Shown here: piece after piece, positions 56,601-64,000 of the stretch
Numbering within the stretch: the first letter of the stretch is position 1
Layout of the letters: each line of letters opens with the position of its first letter
Source: Zygaena filipendulae
Lineage: Eukaryota; Arthropoda; Insecta; Lepidoptera; Zygaenidae
Direction: 5' to 3'
NCBI GenBank assembly: GCA_907165275.2
Contig: OU015652.1
Span: 14,089,001 to 14,153,000, forward strand
DNA length: 64,000 nucleotides
The notes under the pieces: generated by a model
The model's input: only the letters and a program-made list of their open reading frames with translations
Told to the model about the DNA's origin: nothing
Database searches by the model: none
Made by a program: the position numbers and the translations under genes

Positions 56601-57443
56601 ATATTTGCTTTAACATGAGCAAGTATTTGCGGCAGTGTTTATGTAAGTAGGTACAACATGAAGTTTGGAAAGTTCGTTTTTTTTTACTTAAAAAACCTTT
56701 CTTATTTAATTGAATATTTATAATTATTAAGTATAAATCGCTTTACGCATTAGAATTTTAGAAAACATAGAAATTATACAATATTAAATATTGTCAACAT
56801 ACATCTATACAACCATAACTATATTTCCAATGTGGATATTCTTTCAATTAAATGTGAATAGCACTAAAAACTATAAAATAGTTAAGTATAACTTAAAGAT
56901 ATAGATGTGTTTATAATAGATGTATATGTTTACTATATCAGTGTGTAATAATGAGAGGATTATTGACTTTGTGTAAATATTTTACACTAGTTTAAACAAC
57001 TAATAAACAATAATTGCATTGAATCGTTAACTAAAAACCCGCATCACTTATCGAGCGATTTTGTCACTGTCTATTTCACTGCTATCAATAGCTAATGAAA
57101 TAAAACATGAATGAAATAAAACACACAACGACTGTGAATAAATTATTTATTCATACAGAATACTGATTGCGAGTACTGTACTGACCTAGCCCCGGCTCGC
57201 TCGCCCGGCGACTTTTTACCGATTACCATATCAGCGGCCCAACATCGCGGCGACTCGCTCCAAAAGCGCATAACAAATTGGCTATCTCACTCATGCATCT
57301 CGTATGAATTGTTCGCGACTGAAGAAACGGAATATTTAAACGATCGTGCGAGCCAGTAGTCCGTTTGCGTCGAGCCTTATTTAGATGTATTGTTGGGGTT
57401 TGTATTATTATATTTATCTTTATATATTCGAAAGTCTAAAACG
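56601..57443. other. Upstream AT-rich DNA, nothing distinct
   Basis: A more balanced block lies at about 57180-57370; no gene or repeat recognised. Confidence 0.35.
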
Positions 57444-57779
57444 GAATTGGGTATTCTCCAAGGTATGAAAATCAAAATTCTAATTAGTCCGTCAGTTAGA
57501 AAATAAAAAAATAATAGACACGTATTTTTTTGCTTTTTCAATTTAATGAAAATGAACATAGATAAAGCGCATTAAAGTTTAGGGTGGGGGGCTCGTGACG
57601 TCAATATTCATTATAAGCGCCATACAAACCGCACAGAATTGTGACGTCACGCGAAATTTCAACTCAATGTATCTCTGTTAGTTTTTGATTACGGAAAAAA
57701 AAGAAAAAATACGTGTCCAATATTTTTTACTAATCTACACGACGGACTAAAAAAAATTTTTTGTCAAGTAGCCAATTAG
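57444..57779 (+). repeat. Dispersed repeat F, copy 3
   Basis: Closest to copy 1 at 5617-5955, including the leading 'aattgggtattctccaaggt'. Both TGACGTCA octamers are kept (57596-57603, 57642-57649). Confidence 0.7.
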
Positions 57780-58381
57780 GAATCGGGATATTGTCATATT
57801 TAGAAAATTATATTATACAAAACTAGAAATGTTTTTATCAAAAAGCACGACGATTTAAATTGTTTTACACCGAAGTAACCAAATATTTATATAAATTGTA
57901 TTAGTGTTGAAGTTAAAAAGATATTACTATAGAGCTTTAAAATAAAAAACAATTGCTATTCGACGACTGTCTTGGCTCTAGCTTTACAAACTCTCAATCC
58001 ATAGACCGAAGACATGAAATTATCCGCCAAAACTGCTCGTGTGAAATCAAATTTTAACAGTTTGCAATTAAGGTCGAATTTCGCTTGTGTAAGGCGAAGT
58101 TTTATATTCTTTATAAAGTTTCCGACTGTACCTACCTGTGTAGGGTAGGTGGAGTTTTGAGTAAGTTAATGAATCAGCGGATTAAAGCGACATAGAGCGG
58201 GCCGTGTATAAATTCAAATCAGTAGCGGTTTAACATTGAAGCTTGATTATGGGCCGCTTACTCTAACTGCTTTGTTTAGAAAATAGAAAGTCAAGTTTAC
58301 CTAAGACAAATCGTAAATTGCCGTTTTATTTGCATCCTAACATTAATTTATCAGACAATAAGGATGTTGACGACATTTGAA
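57780..58381. other. AT-rich spacer between repeat F copies
   Basis: No recognised gene or repeat. Confidence 0.4.
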
Positions 58382-58692
58382 AAACAAAATTTTAATTAGT
58401 CCGTCAGTTAGAAAATTAAAAATCATTAGACACGTATTTTTTTATTTTTCAAATAAATGAAAATACACAGAGATAAAGCGTATTAAAGTTTAGGGTGGGG
58501 ACTCGTGACGTCACTTACTGCTACAAGCCGCCATACAAACTGCACTGGGTTGCACGTTACGCGAAATTTCAACTCAATGTATCGCCGTTATTTTTTGATA
58601 ACGTAAAAAAAGAAAAAATACGTGTCCAATATTTTTCATTAATCTACAAGACGGACTAAAAAAAATAGTCAAATAGCCTATTGATAGTTGTC
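58382..58692 (+). repeat. Dispersed repeat F, copy 4
   Basis: 'ttttaattagtccgtcagtt' to 'gtcaaatagcctattg'. The first TGACGTCA is kept (58506-58513); the second has decayed. Confidence 0.65.
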
Positions 58693-61159
58693 ACAAAAAA
58701 AATCGTAAAATTATTTATATTCAATGTAAGAAAGAAATGATAAAACCTGGAAAAGAGACATCAAAATCGATTCATTAGTTTTCGAGATAGATTTAAAGAC
58801 ATAGAGTATTCCTTTTCTTAATTTTCAAAATTCATAACGACCACAATGTGGTCAATATTAAAATATTTGAGTTTACGTTCAAAATTTAAAAATAAAAATT
58901 TCTTAAGCCGATGACACTGCACCGCTCAAAAACCGCGCTGCCTCACATCTCCCACTCGACATCATTTGCAGTCGACGTTCAGTTCAAAATCAATTATGCT
59001 TGGCGATTGTTTCGTTAGTGGAAGCAAATGTTTTTTGTCTTCTACCCCCCCGTTTCCCCCACACACTATATCACCCCCCTCCCCCTTATCCGTGGACCCC
59101 CACTTATCTTTGTATTCAGCGGACGGATGGCTGTCTCCCCGACTCTGTTTAGATTTCTTTTGATGAACTTATTTCGGTGCCTCAGAGGTATGCAATTTGC
59201 TCATTCAGGAGTTTTTTTTAGGGTACCGCTTGAATTGTAGGAAAACAGAATATTTTAAAGTCAAACAGTACTGTTTTTTAAACTGAATACGTAATTGTCA
59301 ATCTTTACTATTCTATAGAGCAACTTTTTGTTTCGGAATAATTAATTGATTCAACTGAAAACAGAATTAAAAGTTACAGGTTTCACTGATTAAAAACTGT
59401 AAAAACATAAGTAGATTCTAAGAGGATCCGATTCGAAGTAGGCAGTTAAAACAACGAGCCTTCGCTTCCTAATTAAAAAAAAACACACCAACAATTTGCT
59501 TTTAATTACTATCCCGATTACCAATCAAGAGAAACAATTATAAACCTTTTTTTTACATTCTAACACATTCTTAAGCTAATGAGGATAAGGTTTAGTTTCC
59601 TTTGAAGGAGTTTTAAGCGCGTTCCTTTTTTTTCCTGACTAAAGGCGGTTCTACATAGACGGCCGTAGTCGCAACTCGCCAATGTCCAATATCAGTACAT
59701 TAATTATGCAAACGATTCTCTTTCGAGTTTGAATGTAGAGCTCTTTTTTCCGCAGTCTTTATAGGTCCCATTTTAATGCGACATGCCCGTACGTGATACT
59801 GGGTGGTTATCGGAAACGAGACGAGAGAAGAATTAATTATTAAAAATAAGAGACATTGGTATGACTATTAATACTGAATTGGCAATAAACGTAGATCTTT
59901 AAGCTGCTCATTAAAAAAGTCCGATAGAAACGATTGATGTCACCCCCTAGCGATCAGAATGCGTTTTGACAGTAAACCAAACCACCATTATTAACTTATG
60001 ACTTGGTCTAATAAAAGTGTCGCTTTTGTTAGCAATTGAACTTGATACACTTTCTATGATAATAAAGTAACTGTTTTGATTTCGCAAAAAACATCGGTGG
60101 ATGTAAAAAAAGGCCGATAAAATATTTTGTAGTCACATTAGTTTAAAAAAAAAAACTTTTATTGCTAAAGTATCATCACATTGATGATGATGAATGGGTA
60201 TAATACTTTAACGATAAATTACCGACAAAGTATTATTTCTTGAAGGGGTTTGTTTTGTGGCAATAAGTACAATATCTAATCTATCTAGTAATTAGTTATC
60301 TTACTAATTACTAAAATATCATTTTAAAGCTTTTTTTTTCAGGCTATTCACGAAAAATAGCGAGAGAAACAGTTCAACATTGAGGTTATCGTAAAAAAGA
60401 AATATTGAATGCCATCTGTGGATAGAATTCCTAATCTTTAACATGACTAGATATAGACTAGATTATCACTCAACAGCACGGAATGTTCTTTATATCAGCT
60501 AGGTATATTATATAAATGTAATATAATTCCAAAAAGCACTAGTGTTGCGCAACATCACACATGCAATTCAAGTTGACTGTCCCGGTGTCTATAAACTGGA
60601 GTCACGTGCCGTGTCGATACCGGACAGACGATGCTACAGTACTATTGTCGCGCCACTCCGCACTTGTTCTAATTAAAAACAGTAAATTTCACATCTGCCG
60701 ACTTCCCTCCGCATCGTGCTGTCGTTATCGATACTATATTATCGACAACAGCCATCATTGGTTGGGTGTATTATTTTTTTTTATTATAATTTTACTGGCA
60801 TACTCCTTCACTTCATAGTGTATTTCCATATATTAAAGTAAAAAAAAAAAAACCATTTTCTACCAGTTTATATGCCATTGCAATGGATTAGGATATTATT
60901 AATTATGTTATTCTTGAATTTTAATTACATACAATGGTAAAAACAGACAACTCTACATACCGCACCTTAGTATTATAAGGATGTCGCATTCCTTTGCTTA
61001 CCTGTAAAAAAAAATAAAAACATAATTGTAGCTATAAATTATTACTAAAAATTATCATCCAATACAATAACGTTATGTATATATTCACATACAATTTATA
61101 TTCATATATTCATATGGATTGAAGTTTGAACCGTTCATTAATCCGATATTTTAATAATA
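58693..61159. other. Upstream DNA, no gene seen
   Basis: C-rich tracts at about 59045-59102. A balanced block at 60540-60730 begins with 'agtgttgcgcaacat', a perfect palindrome of the C/EBP-type TTGCGCAA word. No gene supported. Confidence 0.35.
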
Positions 61160-61300
61160 AAAAAGTAGAGTTTAAAATCAAATCAAATATACTTTATTGT
61201 CACCAGAAACAAAAAAAGAAATGGTGGGAAATACAGGCAACAAAGGACGGCCTTATTGCTCAAAAGCAATTTCTTTCAGGCAACCTACCAAGAAATATAA
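61160..61300 (-). mobile_element. Non-LTR retrotransposon 3' end
   Basis: On the minus strand 'aaattgcttttgagcaataa' and 'ggtgacaataaagtatattt' then 'gatttgatttt' form a LINE 3' UTR with an ATTTG-type tail, a pattern I recall as frequent in Lepidoptera. Confidence 0.55.
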
Positions 61301-61559
61301 AAGTAACTAAAAAAAGTTACTATCAAAAAATAATATAAATATGAAACATACTGTGGTCACTATAGTTATTTAGAACAATTATTTTTTAATTGCTATCTGT
61401 CTGTTAGTATCTTTGGACGTGCCCCTATCACGCAATAGTTACGAAATGGAATTAAACGAGTTTTTTTGCACTTGCCATTCTCCGCAATCTGATTTAAAAA
61501 AATCCTAATCGCTGAACTGTATTCATCTCTATTTTCTCTATCGATTTCGTAAAATACTA

Positions 61560-61720
61560 AACGTCAGGTAAGGACGAAGTGTGTACGTCTATAACGACCG
61601 TAAACGTCCAGCTCGAGGGTGTCCGAGCAATTAAGAAACGCCATAAAACGCGGGCCGCGACAAGTAATCCAGCCAAGTGCTCGCCGGAGACCTTCCCTAA
61701 TCCATTTACGATATAAAGAG
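61560..61720. promoter_or_regulatory. Balanced block with posterior-Hox-like site
   Basis: 'gcaattaagaaacgccataa' and 'aacgcgggccgcgac' occur within 60 bases. CCATAAA matches Abd-B/Caudal-type sites. Candidate enhancer only. Confidence 0.2.
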
Positions 61721-62219
61721 TTATAAATCAAACTTAATATTCGCTACATGTGTTCATAAAGCCACTCGCACACGCAACAAGACAACACAACGTGTCGTCA
61801 CACACATCCAAACACACAAACACACACACAAGCCCGCTACAGTTTAGTTGACGGCGAACAATAATAATAATATGCACATGTTTTTTTATTACTTCAACGT
61901 ATTTATATTGTATTTTTGTATTGGATCTCTAAAATTTAAATGGACATAATAAATCTGTCAACAACTGATATATTATGACATTTGAAAAGGTTAGACAATT
62001 TTTGGATGCGTTTTTTTTCTATAATATGAAGTTAGCTTAAGTTTTATTATAATTTCAATTACATAAGTACTTTAAAACAACTAACGATGCAGTTAAATTA
62101 TTACTCAAGTAGATATTTATATCGTTTAAGACTTGCATCATTTCATGTAGAATTCGAGATTCATTTGGAAAATTTCTCCCGGCATTCTCTCGTTCAATCT
62201 GCTTACATCGCAATAAACA

Positions 62220-62560
62220 CACGAGACAACACACCCCGACACACACAGCCACACGTGCACAGTTACACACTCGTCGCGGACGCAACGCGAGTGTGTGCAA
62301 GGTGGCATGAAAATGGAATTAAGGGGGGAAATGCAAAGGAATCAGCCTGGGGGGGAGCGTGCGCGGGGGGGAAAATGTCCCAGACCGGACACTTTGAACG
62401 AATTATGACGGTCATTATTAGAACGTGGACAGAATTAAATTGCCTCCCCCTCCCTGTTGCACCCCGCGCCCTGCCCCTCACCCCCCTTCACCTTCCGGCT
62501 AAGTACGCCCGCATAATGATACCTGCCCGATACCTACTTGCAACACTTATCTAAGTGAGT
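62220..62560. other. GC-rich region with G- and C-runs
   Basis: G-runs ('ggggggaaatg', 'tgggggggagcg', 'cgggggggaaa') within 62324-62375 and C-runs at 62444-62490. Such runs can form quadruplexes. A 155-codon open frame crosses it but reads as compositional noise. Confidence 0.4.
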
Positions 62561-62641
62561 TAGCGAAAGCTCTATCTTTACTGGAATCTGCGGGATGCGA
62601 GATTTGCTTTTTTGTTTGTGTTGTTGATGTTTGATTTTTCG

Positions 62642-62665
62642 CTGTGTGTGTGTGTGTGTGTGTGT
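62642..62665 (+). repeat. (GT)n microsatellite
   Basis: About eleven GT dinucleotides in a row. Confidence 0.9.
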
Positions 62666-64000
62666 TTTTGTTTATGTTGACTGTCGAAGCTTTGGTTCAG
62701 TGATTGGCTCGTGGGACTGCTGTTTGTTTTATTCTCGCAGCAGAGACTATTGTGTTGTGAATAGAATTGCAGCCGTATGCAATTGCATCAAACAATGAAA
62801 AGTGAATTATGCCGATAAAAGTGAGATGTTAAAGTTGTATGGAAAATTTTGAAACAGTTTTGGTGAATGACTATTTTTAATTTAAACGGGACAAATAAAT
62901 ATAGCAATAGGCAGAAGAACAAGATAAAAATAGCAGAGTTGTTACCATGAACAAGGAAAAGAATATAAGGCAGACAAAGAAAGTGATGAAGTACAATTAT
63001 TTATTGGTTTACAGGAAGATATTGTGGTCAAAGACAAGCTGCTTGTAAAAGAGCACTCGAGCAGTATTAGGCAAATGTCTTTAAACAATGACTTCTAATG
63101 AAACGTGTTTATGTAGATAAAAAAAATTAAAGATAACACAAAAGGTTGCCTTTTATTGTTTGAATTGCAGAATCAGCAAACATGTGCCGTGCACCAACAG
63201 AATTCAACGATAAAATCCCAAATCAAACAGTTCATCGTCTAAAACAATCAAATATTAAAGTCGGTTGAAAAGATATCACAATATGATTATGTATCTGTGA
63301 GAAAGATACACACAGAAAAAGGTAAATTTACAAAGAACGAAAGACAAACATTAAACCATAGATTAGCGCGTGCCGACTGCCGACGCTAATGCCTGTGCCA
63401 ATATAGCGCTACACACGATCACTGGATTTGCTCGACATACGCAACAAGATAGAGGCACAGATAATATAATACAGTCAGCTGCGGGGGACAACACAGCAGA
63501 TGAAGCGTTGAGCGGGTTAGAACTTAGAACAAGCGGAATCGTGTGCCGCATTAGAAAGATCGGAACGAAGTTGAAACTTTAAAGAATTAAAAAAATCGTA
63601 TACACATTTTCGAAAGCAGCGACCAATTAGTGTGGGAAATCAAGTTTTAAAATATGTAGAGACGATTGGAAGTTCTAGTAAAGAATTTTTATATTGAATT
63701 TGGCACATGTCAGGGAAAATTTTGTTCTTTCTTTATGAGGCTGGCTTCTTTCACATATATTTAGAATTAATGGTAATTTCTCAAAGATAATTATATTTCT
63801 TTTCTATTTGCGTTTGAGTTCAAAATATTGAAAAGCGTCATTTCGACGCATCGTAATTTTATGTTAAAAACCGGTTATAAACTCAAGTATCTAATTGCAA
63901 CTCGCTGCCGGCTCATGGCGTGCACCGTCAACTATTATCGTGCAATATTGACGCCAAATATACAAAGTATGGGAGTTGAGAGCCGAGTTCAGCCCACGCG
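62666..64000. other. End of window, no gene seen
   Basis: AT-rich with balanced stretches at 63360-63580 and 63890-64000. The former has open frames on both strands without family resemblance. Confidence 0.35.

Noticed and set aside
62087..62554. 155-codon plus-strand open frame
   Set aside because: It crosses low-complexity G- and C-runs, shows no family resemblance and no splice or start support; the length is explained by local GC content.

Overview
The window looks like part of a moth or butterfly (Lepidoptera) nuclear genome. It is AT-rich, crowded with the short repeats typical of that order (Helitron-like elements ending in CTAG, tRNA-headed SINEs, palindromic MITEs, LINE 3' tails), and carries one clear protein-coding gene. 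That gene, on the minus strand, is the teashirt/tiptop zinc-finger transcription factor gene (tsh/tio).

Gene layout (minus strand, 5' to 3'): coding exon 1 at 38095-38032, a 17.2 kb intron, coding exon 2 at 20867-20681, a 7.3 kb intron, and the large coding exon 3 at 13411-10381. Splice phases agree (phase 1, then phase 2) and the joined coding length is 3282 nt, or 1093 residues. Inside intron 2 a second first exon (ATG at 14653, donor after 14628) is also phase-compatible with exon 3 and predicts a 1018-residue protein with a different, very short N-terminus. The gene therefore appears to have a distal and a proximal promoter. The proximal one lies next to a GC-rich block (about 14.8-15.13 kb) and a three-copy tandem repeat of about 120 bp (15.2-15.55 kb).

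The rest is non-coding. 1-10.3 kb is 3' flank with several repeat families. 13.4-38 kb is intronic DNA with scattered GC-rich islands and transposon remnants. 38.1-64 kb is upstream DNA without a recognisable gene, holding GC-rich, homeodomain-site-like islands that may be enhancers, as expected around a developmental regulator.

The most unusual structure is a nest of insertions in intron 1 (29.0-34.7 kb). A Helitron-like copy is split by a palindromic element, which is itself split by a 301 bp TIR element. A related 5.09 kb TIR element sits at the palindrome's left edge. All three insertions are flanked by TATA. The 5.09 kb element carries a short exon-like ORF, a 136 bp tandem array, more Helitron copies and the decayed reverse transcriptase and tyrosine recombinase of a DIRS-like retrotransposon. 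A second clear nest is a SINE split by a Helitron-like element at 49.0-49.5 kb. No rRNA, functional tRNA, CRISPR array or bacterial-type feature was seen.
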